From positions 62,001-126,000 of the forward strand of contig NZ_JAPQFJ010000001.1 of NCBI RefSeq assembly GCF_026738875.1: 64,000 bases of DNA. The letters are read 5' to 3'. Below, one piece after another: positions 15,655 to 25,190 of this stretch. The notes beneath the pieces are model-generated. The model saw only the letters and a list, made by a program, of their open reading frames with translations. It ran no database searches and was not told where the DNA came from. Numbering within the stretch: the stretch's first letter is position 1; every line of letters starts with the position of its first letter. Made by a program: the position numbers and the translations under genes. This DNA is from Clostridium brassicae. Lineage in GTDB: Bacteria; Bacillota; Clostridia; Clostridiales; Clostridiaceae.

Positions 15655-17034
15655 ATGATGGGAGTTATTGGTATTATTTTATCTCTCGTTTTATTAATGT
15701 ATCTTGCATACAGAGGTATAACCGTTCTTATACTTGCACCTATTTTGGCATTATTTGCAACTTTTATGAATAGTGGAACAGATTCACATTTAATGGCAAC
15801 CTACACTGAAATATTTATGAAAAATTTTGCAGGATATTGTAAATCATATTTTCCTATATTCTTATTAGGTGCCGTTTTTGGAAAGATAATGGATGATTCA
15901 GGAGCAGCAAAATCTATTGCCCATACAATTGCTACTAAGCTAGGAAAGGATAAAGCAATTCTAGCAGTTGTATTATCTTGTGGAGTATTAACTTATGGTG
16001 GAGTATCATTATTTGTTGTTGCATTTGCAGTGTTTCCTATAGCTACCCAACTATTTAGGGAAGCCAATATACCAAAGAGATTAATACCAGGATCTATAGC
16101 TTTAGGATCATTTACTTTTACAATGACAGCACTTCCAGGAACACCTCAGATACAAAACGCTATTCCAATGCCTTTCTTTGGAACAGATGCATATGCAGCC
16201 CCAATTTTAGGTATAGTTGGTGGTGTGTTGATGTGTGTTGGAGGAATAATTTGGTTAACATATAGAGCTAAAAAAGCAGCAACAGCAGGAGAAGGATATG
16301 GAGAGCATCCTGATGAAAATTCTAGTGGAGTAGATGTTAGTAATTTACCAAGTTTTTGGCTTGCAATAGTTCCTATAGTTATAGTTTTAGTGCTTAATTA
16401 TATTTTAGGTAAATCATATTATTCAGGAATAGATGCATCATATTTAAAAGATTATGGAACTGAATTAGGAAAAGTAAAAGGTATTTGGAGTTTAATAATT
16501 TCATTAGTTGTAGCAATAGTATTTACTATAGTTACAAATAGAAGTAGATTAAAAGATGCTAGAAAATCAGTTAATCAAGGAGCTATCGGTTCACTTTTAG
16601 CAATTACAAACACATCTTCAGAAGTTGGATATGGAAATGTTATTCAATCATTGGCGGCATTTGCTATTATACAAAATGCAATTCTAGGAATATCAAGTAA
16701 TCCATTAGTATCAGAAGCAATATCAGTTAACGTTCTTGCTGGTGTAACAGGTTCTGCATCAGGTGGTATGAGTATAGCACTTGGAGCACTCGGACAACAA
16801 TACGTGCAGATGGCACAAGCAAAAGGAATAAATCCAGAAGTTCTTCATAGAATAGCAACTTTAGCATGTGGTGGACTAGACTCACTACCACATAATGGAG
16901 CAGTTATAACATTACTTGGAATATGCGGATTAACGCATAAGGAATCTTATGCAGATATAGGTATGTGTTCTGTTATTATTCCTATTTGTACACTTGTGAT
17001 AGTGCTTATACTAGCAAGTTTTGGAGTGGTATAA
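15655..17034 (+). CDS. GntP family permease, copy 3
   Basis: A 459-residue GntP permease, collinear with copies 1 and 2. The start is ATG 15655 after AAAGGGG; the GTG at 15637 precedes that site. Long runs of DNA in its 3' half are almost identical to copy 1 (for example around 12880-13100 against 16580-16800), closer than either is to copy 2. This suggests recent duplication or gene conversion between copies 1 and 3. It has its own sigma-A promoter with CodY-like boxes and its own terminator, so it is probably expressed under different conditions from copy 1. Confidence 0.88.
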   Translation: MMGVIGIILSLVLLMYLAYRGITVLILAPILALFATFMNSGTDSHLMATYTEIFMKNFAGYCKSYFPIFLLGAVFGKIMDDSGAAKSIAHTIATKLGKDKAILAVVLSCGVLTYGGVSLFVVAFAVFPIATQLFREANIPKRLIPGSIALGSFTFTMTALPGTPQIQNAIPMPFFGTDAYAAPILGIVGGVLMCVGGIIWLTYRAKKAATAGEGYGEHPDENSSGVDVSNLPSFWLAIVPIVIVLVLNYILGKSYYSGIDASYLKDYGTELGKVKGIWSLIISLVVAIVFTIVTNRSRLKDARKSVNQGAIGSLLAITNTSSEVGYGNVIQSLAAFAIIQNAILGISSNPLVSEAISVNVLAGVTGSASGGMSIALGALGQQYVQMAQAKGINPEVLHRIATLACGGLDSLPHNGAVITLLGICGLTHKESYADIGMCSVIIPICTLVIVLILASFGVV

Positions 17035-17125
17035 GTAAATAGAGATTAGTATGAATATAATATATTAATTAGTAAATCGAAATTATCATCGTAAATATAT
17101 TAATATGAAATTTAAATAACAAGAT

Positions 17126-17168
17126 AAACCTAGAATAATTTAGTGTATTCTAGGTTTTGATTTTTTTA
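17126..17168 (+). terminator. Rho-independent terminator after permease 3
   Basis: AACCTAGAATA pairs with TATTCTAGGTT, followed by TTGATTTTTTT. Confidence 0.92.
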
Positions 17169-17210
17169 TTTTAAAAAGTTAAGATATAATTATTTTAGGA
17201 GGTGTTAAAT

Positions 17211-17966
17211 TTGAAGGGAGCACTAATTTATTTTTCAGGTACGGGTAATACTGAGTATGTTATTGAGAGGTTTAAAAAAGAATTTGAAAGCAGAGGAGTA
17301 GAATGTGATTTAGTAAATACTAGCATTCAAAAAACACTCCAAGAACAATATGATTTTTATGTTTTTGGCTCACCTATACATGCAGAAATGTTTCCAAAGT
17401 ACTATATAGAATGGGTTAAAGACAATATTAAGAAAGGTACAAAAAAGCAGTGCATAATTTTTTCTACACAAGCATCTTCTAAGGGAACAGGTGTTGAGGA
17501 ATTATATAATATTTTAAGAAAAAAAGAAATCGAAATTAAAATTAAAGATTTTATAGAAATGCCTAATAATTATTATATTGTAATGTTTAAAAAGACCCCA
17601 GAAGAAGAAATACAGAGATTGAAAAAAATTGCTGCAGAAAAGGTGAAAAGTTTAGTTGGAGATTTTTTAGCTGGAAATGATATGATGAGAGAGGTTTCTA
17701 AGGCAAGAGTTTTTTTAGGGAAGATTGCGTATAGCATGTTCTATAGGTATTCTTTGAAATGGGCTCTTAAGAATTTAAGTGTAGATGAAGAAACTTGTAT
17801 AGAGTGTGAAAAATGCGTTAATGAGTGTCCAACTAATAATATAAATATGACTAATGGTAAAATTACTTTTAATTCAAAATGTATTTCTTGTCAGCACTGT
17901 ATTCATAAGTGTCCAGTAAATGCATTTAGATACAAGGGAGAAATATTTGAGCAATATAAAATATAA
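17211..17966 (+). CDS. EFR1-type flavodoxin/ferredoxin fusion protein
   Basis: A 251-residue cytoplasmic electron carrier. The N-terminal flavodoxin-like domain starts with the FMN-phosphate loop YFSGTGNTEYV. The C-terminal domain has two [4Fe-4S] motifs, CIECEKCVNECP and CISCQHCIHKCP. This is the EFR1 family arrangement common in clostridia. I chose TTG 17211, eight bases after AGGAGG (17197-17202); the GTG at 17202 overlaps that site. It is a single gene between terminators and the pyr leader, so its redox partner is not shown by context. Confidence 0.85.
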   Translation: MKGALIYFSGTGNTEYVIERFKKEFESRGVECDLVNTSIQKTLQEQYDFYVFGSPIHAEMFPKYYIEWVKDNIKKGTKKQCIIFSTQASSKGTGVEELYNILRKKEIEIKIKDFIEMPNNYYIVMFKKTPEEEIQRLKKIAAEKVKSLVGDFLAGNDMMREVSKARVFLGKIAYSMFYRYSLKWALKNLSVDEETCIECEKCVNECPTNNINMTNGKITFNSKCISCQHCIHKCPVNAFRYKGEIFEQYKI

Positions 17967-18059
17967 TTCAAATAAGTTTTTAAAAAACAACAAATGGAAT
18001 GAGTTGACTATAATAAGGAGATAAATTTAAAACTAATTGCAATAAAAAAGTAAAAACAA

Positions 18060-18088
18060 TTGATTTTTATTTGCCTATATGGTACAAT
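18060..18088 (+). promoter_or_regulatory. Promoter of the pyrimidine operon
   Basis: TTGATT (18060-18065) and TACAAT (18083-18088) are 17 bases apart, about 25 bases before the first PyrR loop. Confidence 0.6.
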
Positions 18089-18110
18089 ATCTTAAAAGTT
18101 AATAAGGAAA

Positions 18111-18140
18111 CCTTTAACTCTGTACGAGATACAGGGAAGG
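18111..18140 (+). promoter_or_regulatory. PyrR-binding hairpin 1 (anti-antiterminator) of the pyrB leader
   Basis: An outer CCTT/AAGG stem and an inner CTGTA/TACAG stem enclose the loop CGAGA, the same loop as in the first carAB element. Its 3' arm, CAGGGAAGG, can instead pair with CCTTCTCTG in the downstream terminator. That gives the expected switch: PyrR-UMP stabilises the hairpin and allows termination. Confidence 0.75.
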
Positions 18141-18227
18141 TGTAGCGAGCTTTTATACTTGCGCTAATGATACGAATATACTTTAAAATTATTTTAAGGT
18201 AATTTTAAAATAATTTATAGGATAAGT

Positions 18228-18258
18228 ATGCCTTCTCTGACAGAGAAGGCATTTTTTT
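18228..18258 (+). terminator. Attenuator of the pyrB leader
   Basis: TGCCTTCTCTG pairs with CAGAGAAGGCA, followed by seven T residues, 47 bases before pyrB. Confidence 0.92.
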
Positions 18259-18261
18259 ATA

Positions 18262-18297
18262 CCTTTAAATATAGTCCAGTGAGACTAAAAAGGAGGA
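18262..18297 (+). promoter_or_regulatory. PyrR-binding hairpin 2 overlapping the pyrB ribosome binding site
   Basis: TAGTC/GACTA with loop CAGTGA matches the PyrR consensus (AGUCCNGNGAGGYU-like). The outer CCTT (18262-18265) pairs with AAGG (18290-18293), which is the first part of the AAGGAGG Shine-Dalgarno sequence of pyrB. PyrR binding here should block translation. Confidence 0.75.
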
Positions 18298-18304
18298 ACA
18301 TATT

Positions 18305-19231
18305 ATGTTAAAAGGAAGAAATTTAATTGATCCAATGGATTTTTCTACAAAGGAATTAGACGAGATTTTTAATCTTGCAGAAAATATTATTGAAAACCCA
18401 GAAAAATATTCTAAAGTTTGTGATGGAAAACTTCTTGCAACGCTTTTCTTTGAACCTAGTACTAGAACAAGACTTAGTTTTGAAGCGGCAATGCTAAGAT
18501 TAGGAGGAAGAGTATTAGGATTTTCAGATTCAAATTCTAGTTCAGCTACAAAAGGGGAAAGTTTAGCAGATACTATAACAGTAGTTAGTGGATACTCTGA
18601 TATTATAGCAATGAGACATCCAAAAGAAGGTTCTGCTAGAGTAGCTTCTATGAATTCGAGTGTTCCTGTTATAAATGCAGGAGATGGAGGTCATCAACAT
18701 CCAACTCAAACTCTTACAGATTTATTAACAATAAAGAGTAAAAAAAGAAGTTTTTCAAATCATATAATCGGTATTTGTGGAGACTTGAAGTTTGGCAGAA
18801 CTGTCCATTCTCTAGTTAAAGCACTATCTAGATATCCTAATAATAAATTTATTTTAATATCTCCAGAAGAATTAAAACTCCCTGAATATATAAAAAAAGA
18901 AATTCTTATAAAAAATAATATAGAATTTTTAGAAGTAGATAGATTAGAAGATATAATTGACAAATTAGATATACTTTATATGACAAGAGTACAAAAGGAA
19001 AGATTTTTTAATGAAGAAGAATATCTAAGATTAAAAGATAGTTATGTTTTAAATGAAGAAAAAATGAAACTAGCAAAAGAAGATATGATTATCCTCCATC
19101 CACTTCCAAGGGTTAATGAAATATCAGTTGAAGTAGACAAAGATAAAAGAGCTTGTTACTTTCAGCAGACTAAATATGGTATGTATGTAAGAATGGCTTT
19201 AATAGCAAAGCTTTTGGGGGTGTGTGAATAA
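18305..19231 (+). CDS. pyrB: Aspartate carbamoyltransferase catalytic subunit
   Basis: Condenses carbamoyl phosphate with aspartate to carbamoyl aspartate, the first committed step of UMP synthesis. It has 308 residues, with the carbamoyl-phosphate motif [13 protein letters not shown] (STRTR at 52-56), [12 protein letters not shown] and the C-terminal HPLPR. It starts after AAGGAGG and overlaps pyrI by one base (TAATG). Control appears double: transcription attenuation and a PyrR loop over the ribosome binding site. Confidence 0.97.
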   Translation: MLKGRNLIDPMDFSTKELDEIFNLAENIIENPEKYSKVCDGKLLATLFFEPSTRTRLSFEAAMLRLGGRVLGFSDSNSSSATKGESLADTITVVSGYSDIIAMRHPKEGSARVASMNSSVPVINAGDGGHQHPTQTLTDLLTIKSKKRSFSNHIIGICGDLKFGRTVHSLVKALSRYPNNKFILISPEELKLPEYIKKEILIKNNIEFLEVDRLEDIIDKLDILYMTRVQKERFFNEEEYLRLKDSYVLNEEKMKLAKEDMIILHPLPRVNEISVEVDKDKRACYFQQTKYGMYVRMALIAKLLGVCE

Positions 19232-19668
19232 TGTTAAATATAGATAGTATAAAAAATGGAATAGTTATAGATCACATTAAAGCAGGAGAAGGAATAAGTA
19301 TTTTTAATTATTTAGGTTTATCTAAAGCAGAATTTCCTGTAGCTTTAATAATGAACACTAATAGTGGAAAATGTGGTAAGAAAGATATAATAAAAATTGA
19401 AAATCACATAGATATAGATTTTACAATATTAGGTCTAATAGATCCTAATATTACAATAAATGTTATACAAAATGAAACGATAAAAGAAAAGATTAATTTA
19501 AGTTTACCTGAAGAAGTAGAGAATGTGTTAGAATGTCAAAACCCTAGATGCATAACTTCTGTAGAAAAAGGTATTCCACAACAATTTTATCTTGCAGATG
19601 AAGAAAATGTAGAATACAGATGTAAATATTGTGATGAGGCTTGTGGAAAGGAAATTTTTAGATATTAA
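19231..19668 (+). CDS. pyrI: Aspartate carbamoyltransferase regulatory subunit
   Basis: A 145-residue nucleotide-binding regulatory chain that pairs with PyrB and gives allosteric control by CTP/ATP. The C-terminal zinc site is CQNPRC (Cys102, Cys107) and CKYC (Cys131, Cys134). Its start overlaps the pyrB stop, fitting equimolar production. Bacillus lacks PyrI, while clostridia commonly have it, so the gene is informative about lineage. Confidence 0.96.
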   Translation: MLNIDSIKNGIVIDHIKAGEGISIFNYLGLSKAEFPVALIMNTNSGKCGKKDIIKIENHIDIDFTILGLIDPNITINVIQNETIKEKINLSLPEEVENVLECQNPRCITSVEKGIPQQFYLADEENVEYRCKYCDEACGKEIFRY

Positions 19669-19694
19669 GTGTAAAAGTAAGGGGGCAAAATAAT

Positions 19695-20885
19695 ATGGGA
19701 CTTCTAATTAAAAATGTTAGAATGATAGATTTTGGACAAGATTTTCATGGGGATATATATATATATAAAGGCAAAATCTTTGAAATAGGTAAGTATTTAT
19801 CTAAAGATTGTGAAGTAATAGATGGAGAGGGAAAAGTGCTTATGCCAGCATTTGTAGATCTTCACGCACATTTTAGAGAACCTGGGTTTACGTACAAAGA
19901 GGATATTGAAACGGGAAGCAAAGCAGCAGTTAAAGGTGGGTATACTACAGTAAATTTAATGGCAAATACAAATCCTGTATGTTCAAGTATGGAAATTTTT
20001 GATTATGTAATGAAAAGAACAAATGAGGTGGGACTTGTAGATTCTCATCAAGTTGTATCTATAACACGAAATTTAGAAGGAGAAGATATAAGCCATTTAG
20101 ACTCTCTAAGTAATGAAGTAAAATTTATTTCTGATGATGGAAAAGGAGTAGAGAATAATAAGGTTATGTTAGATGCCATGGTAAAGGCAAAAGAAAAAGA
20201 CATAAGAATTATATCTCATGCAGAAAGTCCAGAAATGAGCAATGTAGATATGCGAATGGCTGAAAATATGATGACTTGGAGAGATATTTCTCTTGCCAAA
20301 TTTACAGGATGTAGTCTGCATATGGCTCATGTAAGTACTAAAGAAGCTATGAGGGATATTATAAGAGCTAAAAAAGAAGGATATGACATAACATGTGAAG
20401 TTACACCTCATCATATAGCTTTGACAGATGAAGTTAAGTATAGAGTAAATCCTCCTATTAGAAATAAAAAAGATGTAAATTATTTAATAAAAGCAATAAA
20501 GGATGGATATATAGATGCTATAGCTACAGATCATGCACCACATAGCAAAGAAGACAAGAAGAATGGTTCACCAGGAATATCTGGAATAGAAACATCTTTT
20601 GCTGTGAGTTATACAAAACTTGTTAAAGAAGAGGGAATAAGTTTAAATAAATTATCTTGGCTAATGTCTAAAAGACCAGCAGAGATTATGAAACTAAAAA
20701 AAGGACAATTAACTGTAGGATATGATGCAGATTTAGTACTAATAGATTTAGATAAGGAATATGAAATAAATTCACAGGGTTTCGCATCAAAAGGTAAGAA
20801 TACTCCCTTTGATGGTATGAAAGTCTTCGGAGAAATTTTAATTACATTAAAAGAGGGAAGAACGGTGTATAAGAAAGGGGAATAA
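19695..20885 (+). CDS. pyrC: Dihydroorotase
   Basis: Cyclises carbamoyl aspartate to dihydroorotate. It is a 396-residue zinc amidohydrolase with HxH (His57, His59 in DLHAHFREPG), the NANTNP-like substrate loop (NLMANTNP), ISDDGKG, and ATDHAPH carrying the catalytic Asp. It belongs to the long dihydroorotase class of Firmicutes. The ribosome binding site is AGGGGGC, and it lies 26 bases after pyrI in the same operon. Confidence 0.96.
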   Translation: MGLLIKNVRMIDFGQDFHGDIYIYKGKIFEIGKYLSKDCEVIDGEGKVLMPAFVDLHAHFREPGFTYKEDIETGSKAAVKGGYTTVNLMANTNPVCSSMEIFDYVMKRTNEVGLVDSHQVVSITRNLEGEDISHLDSLSNEVKFISDDGKGVENNKVMLDAMVKAKEKDIRIISHAESPEMSNVDMRMAENMMTWRDISLAKFTGCSLHMAHVSTKEAMRDIIRAKKEGYDITCEVTPHHIALTDEVKYRVNPPIRNKKDVNYLIKAIKDGYIDAIATDHAPHSKEDKKNGSPGISGIETSFAVSYTKLVKEEGISLNKLSWLMSKRPAEIMKLKKGQLTVGYDADLVLIDLDKEYEINSQGFASKGKNTPFDGMKVFGEILITLKEGRTVYKKGE

Positions 20886-20889
20886 TAAA

Positions 20890-21744
20890 ATGATAATAGA
20901 TAAGTTATATGAAAGTGTAAGTAAGAAAGGAAATGTTTGTGTAGGATTGGACACGGATTATAATTACATTCCTAAGAGTTTTGCTAAACAATTTGAAAAT
21001 ATAGAAGATGCTATATTTAACTTTAATAAAGAGATAATAGATGCTACTAAAGAATATACAGCGTGCTACAAGGTACAAATAGCATATTACGAAGCTTATG
21101 GAATAAAAGGACTTATGGCATATGAAAAAACATTAAAGTATATAAAAAAAGTTGAATGTATATCAATTGCAGATGTAAAAAGAGGAGATATTTCTAAAAC
21201 GGCAGAAATGTACGCAAAAGCTCATTTTGAAGGAGATTTTGAAGCAGATTTTATAACTATAAATCCATATATGGGCATGGATAGTATAGAACCATATATA
21301 GAATATGTAAAGAATAAAGAAAAAGGGTTATTCGTTCTTCTCAGAACATCAAATAAAGGCGCTAAAGATTTTGAGTATATAGACACTAAAGAAGATAAGA
21401 AGGTTTATGATGTTGTTGGTGAAAAATTAAAAAAATTAGGTGAGGAATGTTTAGGAACTTGTGGATATAGTTCGGTAGGTGCAGTAGTGGGATGTACTTC
21501 AGCAGAAGATGGATTAATGATAAGAGAAAAATATGACAATACATTCTTCTTAATACCTGGATTTGGAGCTCAAGGTGGAGGAGCAGAGGAAGCAGGAGTT
21601 TATTTAAAAAATGGTAACGGTGGAGTTGTAAATTCTTCAAGAGGGATTCTTCTAGCATATAAAAAATACGAAAATGGAGAAGAAAATTTTGCTGAGTGTG
21701 CAAAAAAAGAAGTTATAAAAATGAGAGAAGTACTTTCCAAGTAA
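20890..21744 (+). CDS. pyrF: Orotidine 5'-phosphate decarboxylase
   Basis: Converts OMP to UMP, the last step of the pathway. At 284 residues it belongs to the longer OMPDC subgroup found in clostridia and actinobacteria. It starts with VCVGLDTDYNYIP and has the catalytic ADVKRGDI motif; the phosphate-binding end is FLIPGFGAQGGG and VNSSRG. It starts four bases after pyrC and is translated from AAGGGGA inside the end of that gene. Confidence 0.95.
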   Translation: MIIDKLYESVSKKGNVCVGLDTDYNYIPKSFAKQFENIEDAIFNFNKEIIDATKEYTACYKVQIAYYEAYGIKGLMAYEKTLKYIKKVECISIADVKRGDISKTAEMYAKAHFEGDFEADFITINPYMGMDSIEPYIEYVKNKEKGLFVLLRTSNKGAKDFEYIDTKEDKKVYDVVGEKLKKLGEECLGTCGYSSVGAVVGCTSAEDGLMIREKYDNTFFLIPGFGAQGGGAEEAGVYLKNGNGGVVNSSRGILLAYKKYENGEENFAECAKKEVIKMREVLSK

Positions 21745-21797
21745 CTAGATAAAATTACTAAAAACTTTGATTAAAATAGAAAGGGTGAAGTCTTTAA

Positions 21798-22532
21798 ATG
21801 ATATGTTCGCAAGAATTAGTTATAGAGAATAGAGAAATATCTACAGGGGTATTTAAACTTAAAGTAAAGGGGAAATTTGAAGCAAAGCCGGGGCAGTTTT
21901 ATATGCTGAAGTGTTGGGAAGATGGACCTTTCTTACCTAGACCAATTAGTGTACATGATGTAGATAAGGACAGCATAACTTTCTTATATAGTATTGTTGG
22001 GAAAGGAACAAAGCTTTTTAGTAAGTTGAATATAAATGATAAAGTTCAAGTAATGGGGCCACTTGGAAATGGATTTGATTTAGATAAGATAAAAGGCAAA
22101 GTTGCCATAGTTTCAGGGGGAATAGGGATTGCACCACTAAAGTACCTTGCAAGAGAGATAAAAGATTCAAAAATAGATTTATACTGTGGATTTAGAAGAG
22201 ATACCTATTCAATAAAAGAATTTCAGGAGCATGTAGAAGATATAAAATTGGCAACAGAAGATGGAAGTTTAGGACATAAAGGATATGTAACAGATTTACT
22301 AAATCCAGGGCAATATAATGTAGTAGTATGTTGTGGACCAGAAATAATGATGGAAAAAGTTACTCGCATGTGTTTGGAAAAAGATGTTCAAGTTTTTGTA
22401 TCTATGGAAAACAGAATGGCTTGTGGTATAGGAGCTTGTTTAGTATGTACTTGTAAGACTAAAGAAGGAAACAAAAGGACATGTAAAGATGGACCAGTTT
22501 TTGATGGAAAGGATTTGGTTTTAGATGCTTAA
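21798..22532 (+). CDS. pyrK: Dihydroorotate dehydrogenase B, electron transfer subunit
   Basis: An FAD- and [2Fe-2S]-containing subunit of 244 residues that lets PyrD use NAD+ as electron acceptor. The FAD site is near RPISVHD, the NAD/FAD glycine stretch is [12 protein letters not shown], and the C-terminal cluster cysteines lie in [11 protein letters not shown] and [10 protein letters not shown]. It overlaps pyrD by 8 bases, as expected for a tight heterotetramer. Confidence 0.95.
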   Translation: MICSQELVIENREISTGVFKLKVKGKFEAKPGQFYMLKCWEDGPFLPRPISVHDVDKDSITFLYSIVGKGTKLFSKLNINDKVQVMGPLGNGFDLDKIKGKVAIVSGGIGIAPLKYLAREIKDSKIDLYCGFRRDTYSIKEFQEHVEDIKLATEDGSLGHKGYVTDLLNPGQYNVVVCCGPEIMMEKVTRMCLEKDVQVFVSMENRMACGIGACLVCTCKTKEGNKRTCKDGPVFDGKDLVLDA

Positions 22533-23424
22533 GGTAAATATATGTGGTGTAGAATTTAAGAATCCTGTAATTGCAGCCTCTGGAACGTTTGGGTTTGGGC
22601 AAGAGTATTCACAGATATATGATGTATCAAAACTAGGAGGAATTTCCACTAAAGGATTAACTATAAATAAAAAAGAAGGAAATGATGGAATTAGAATACA
22701 CGAAACTAGTAGTGGAATTATGAATAGTGTAGGACTTCAAAATCCAGGAGTAGACGATTTTATAAAATATGAATTGCCCAAAATGACTAAATTAGATACA
22801 GTTATACTTGGGAATCTAGGTGGAGGAACTACAGAGGATTATCTAAAAGGTATAGAAAAGTTAAATGATACAGAGGTAGACATTATTGAACTAAATATAT
22901 CTTGTCCAAATGTTAAAGAAGGTGGAATGGCATTTGGAATAAAATCTAAAGTAGCTTATGATGTAGTTTCAGAAGCTAGAAAGGTGTGTAAAAAGCCTTT
23001 GATGGTTAAGTTATCACCTAATGCTGAGGATATAGTGGGTATGGCTTATAAGTGCTGCGAAGCTGGTGCAGATTCTATATCTTTGGTAAATACGTTTAAA
23101 GCTATGGCAATAGACATTAATAAGAGAAAACCTGTGTTTAATAATGTAACTGCTGGACTTTCAGGACCAGCTATAAAACCAATAGCTTTAAGGATGGTTT
23201 ATGAAGTGTGCAAAAATGTTAATGTTCCAGTAGTGGGAATGGGCGGAATTTGTAACGCAGAAGATGCTCTTGAGTTTATTATGGTAGGGGCTCATGCAAT
23301 TCAAATAGGAAGCGCTAATTTTGTGAAGCCAGATATATGTTTAGATATAATAAGTGGTATTGAAGGGTATATGAAAAAAGAAGGAATTAAAGATTTAAGT
23401 GATATAAGAGGAATTATTAAATAG
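22525..23424 (+). CDS. pyrD: Dihydroorotate dehydrogenase B, catalytic subunit (class 1B)
   Basis: Oxidises dihydroorotate to orotate on FMN. The 299 residues include the substrate loop [11 protein letters not shown], the catalytic cysteine in [13 protein letters not shown] (class 1B uses Cys where class 2 uses Ser), and the FMN-phosphate glycines [14 protein letters not shown]. PyrK encoded just upstream is its partner, so the enzyme is the NAD-dependent, anaerobiosis-compatible type. Confidence 0.96.
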   Translation: MLKVNICGVEFKNPVIAASGTFGFGQEYSQIYDVSKLGGISTKGLTINKKEGNDGIRIHETSSGIMNSVGLQNPGVDDFIKYELPKMTKLDTVILGNLGGGTTEDYLKGIEKLNDTEVDIIELNISCPNVKEGGMAFGIKSKVAYDVVSEARKVCKKPLMVKLSPNAEDIVGMAYKCCEAGADSISLVNTFKAMAIDINKRKPVFNNVTAGLSGPAIKPIALRMVYEVCKNVNVPVVGMGGICNAEDALEFIMVGAHAIQIGSANFVKPDICLDIISGIEGYMKKEGIKDLSDIRGIIK

Positions 23425-23561
23425 GCTATGTAATAAGAGAAAAACATTAATAATCATTAATTTTTACAAGAATAGAGAAGTGCAGTTAATAAATTTTAGA
23501 TTATAAGCTAATAAAACTAAGAGTAAGTATATAACTATTTAAAAATTAGGAGGAATAGGAC

Positions 23562-24134
23562 ATGGAAAACAATATAAATGTAATAGAAATATTAAAGGAA
23601 GTTGAAGCTTTACTTGAGGGGCATTTCTTACTATCTTCTGGAAGACACAGTAATAGATATGTTCAATGTGCAAAGCTTTTACAATATCCAGATAAAGCAG
23701 AAAAGGTATTAAGTATAGTTTATGATAAAGTTAAAAATATAGATTTTGATATAGTTTTAGGGCCAGCTATGGGGGGGATAGTTGTAGCTTATGAGCTTGG
23801 ACGTCAATTAGGAAAACCAGCTATATTTACAGAAAGAGTAGATGGGAAAATGACATTAAGAAGAGGATTTGAAATTAAACCTGGACAAAAAGTACTTATA
23901 ACAGAAGATGTTGTAACTACAGGTAAATCTTCTTTAGAAACTGCAGAAGTAATAAAAGAGCTTGGAGGAGAAGTTGTTGGACTTTGCTGTATAGTTGATA
24001 GAAAGAGTAGCAATATAGAATATCCAATATATAGTGCTATAGAGCTTGAAATCGAGAGTTTTGATAAGGAAGAGTGTCCTCTTTGTAAGCAAGGAATTCC
24101 ATATGTAAAACCAGGAAGTAGAAAGATAAAATAA
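23562..24134 (+). CDS. pyrE: Orotate phosphoribosyltransferase
   Basis: Joins orotate and PRPP to give OMP. The 190 residues have the PRPP motif [13 protein letters not shown] and the start region [15 protein letters not shown] cysteine pair near the C-terminus (CPLCKQGIP) is typical of this clostridial subtype. It is the last gene of the pyr operon, 137 bases after pyrD, with its own strong AGGAGG; that gap is AT-rich and has no clear terminator. PyrE precedes PyrF in the pathway though its gene follows in the operon. Confidence 0.95.
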   Translation: MENNINVIEILKEVEALLEGHFLLSSGRHSNRYVQCAKLLQYPDKAEKVLSIVYDKVKNIDFDIVLGPAMGGIVVAYELGRQLGKPAIFTERVDGKMTLRRGFEIKPGQKVLITEDVVTTGKSSLETAEVIKELGGEVVGLCCIVDRKSSNIEYPIYSAIELEIESFDKEECPLCKQGIPYVKPGSRKIK

Positions 24135-24198
24135 ATAAAAAATTGTTTATGAAGACCAACGAGTTATGTTTTTAGATTCAAATTTAATAGGTATTATT

Positions 24199-24233
24199 TA
24201 AAATCGCTTGTGAAAATTACAAGCGATTTTTTG
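24199..24233 (+). terminator. Rho-independent terminator of the pyr operon
   Basis: AAAATCGCTTGT pairs with ACAAGCGATTTT, followed by TT. Confidence 0.9.
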
Positions 24234-24366
24234 AGTTTAACTGTTTAAAATTCAAATGATGTCTGCCCTGCTCGTAAGAAAGAAAAAGAGTACATAAAGC
24301 GGTAAGAACTTCGATAAAGAAAATGAATATAGAATTGATATAGTTTGTATTTTATATTTTTAAATA

Positions 24367-24407
24367 TAACCTTCAGATAAAATTTTTTCTACATCTGAAG
24401 GTTACAT
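24367..24407 (-). terminator. Terminator after pflA
   Basis: TAACCTTCAGAT and ATCTGAAGGTTA form a 12-bp stem. It lies just beyond the pflA stop on the minus strand and separates convergent operons. Confidence 0.7.
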
Positions 24408-24423
24408 ATAGGTATCTAAGCCT

Positions 24424-25125
24424 TTATTGGAGTTTTTTCTCAAGAGATTTACATAAAACCTTGTCCATAGGTTTTATATGTTTTAATTTATAATCTTTCT
24501 TTAAAATCTGATATTTTTCTACACCTAAAGTGTGGTAAGGAAGTAATTCTATTTTTTCTATATTTTTTATTGTTTTTATAAAGTTTTTTAATTCTTTTAT
24601 ATGAGAATCAGAGTCTGTTATTCCAGGAACTACAACATGTCTTATCCAAACTTTAGTATTAGAGAAATTAATAGCTTCTATAAATTCTTTAAGTTTGTCT
24701 ATAGTTACTCCTGTAATGGTTTTAAAATCTTCATTATTTACATGTTTTATATCTAATAATACTAAGTCTGTATATTTGAGTATCTCGTCATAATTTCCTA
24801 TTCCGTATCCAGAAGTATCTATGGCTGTATGGATATTATTTTCTTTACACAGCTTTAACATTTCAAGTAGAAATTCAGGCTGCATCAAAGGCTCACCTCC
24901 TGAAAAAGTGACACCCCCATTATTTCTAAAGTAAGGCTTAAATTTTATTATTTTGTTTATTAAGTCCTTACTAGAAATCTCAGTTCCACTATTGAAATCC
25001 CAAGTGTCAGGGTTATGACAAAATAAACATCTAAGGGGGCAACCTTGCATAAAAACTACATTTCTAATACCAGGTCCATCTACAAGCCCCATACTTTCAA
25101 AAGAATGAATTCTACCATTTATCAT
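24424..25125 (-). CDS. pflA: Pyruvate formate-lyase activating enzyme
   Basis: A radical SAM enzyme that installs the glycyl radical on PflB. The 233 residues have the cluster motif CPLRCLFC (CxxxCxxC), TFSGGEPLMQPEFL and HVVVPGITD. I chose the ATG at 25125 because GGCAGGTGG sits upstream of it; the GTG at 25134 lies within that site. It follows pflB by about 110 bases with a stem-loop between, which could set the pflB:pflA ratio. Confidence 0.95.
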   Translation of the reverse strand: MINGRIHSFESMGLVDGPGIRNVVFMQGCPLRCLFCHNPDTWDFNSGTEISSKDLINKIIKFKPYFRNNGGVTFSGGEPLMQPEFLLEMLKLCKENNIHTAIDTSGYGIGNYDEILKYTDLVLLDIKHVNNEDFKTITGVTIDKLKEFIEAINFSNTKVWIRHVVVPGITDSDSHIKELKNFIKTIKNIEKIELLPYHTLGVEKYQILKKDYKLKHIKPMDKVLCKSLEKKLQ

Positions 25126-25190
25126 TTTTACCACCTGCCCTTAAGTTCAATATTTAATAATTAAATTTTAAAAGAAGTTTTAGTATAAGC

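Noticed and set aside
12000-17000. Permease triplication caused by a mobile element
   Set aside because: No transposase, terminal inverted repeats or target duplications were seen; tandem duplication is sufficient.
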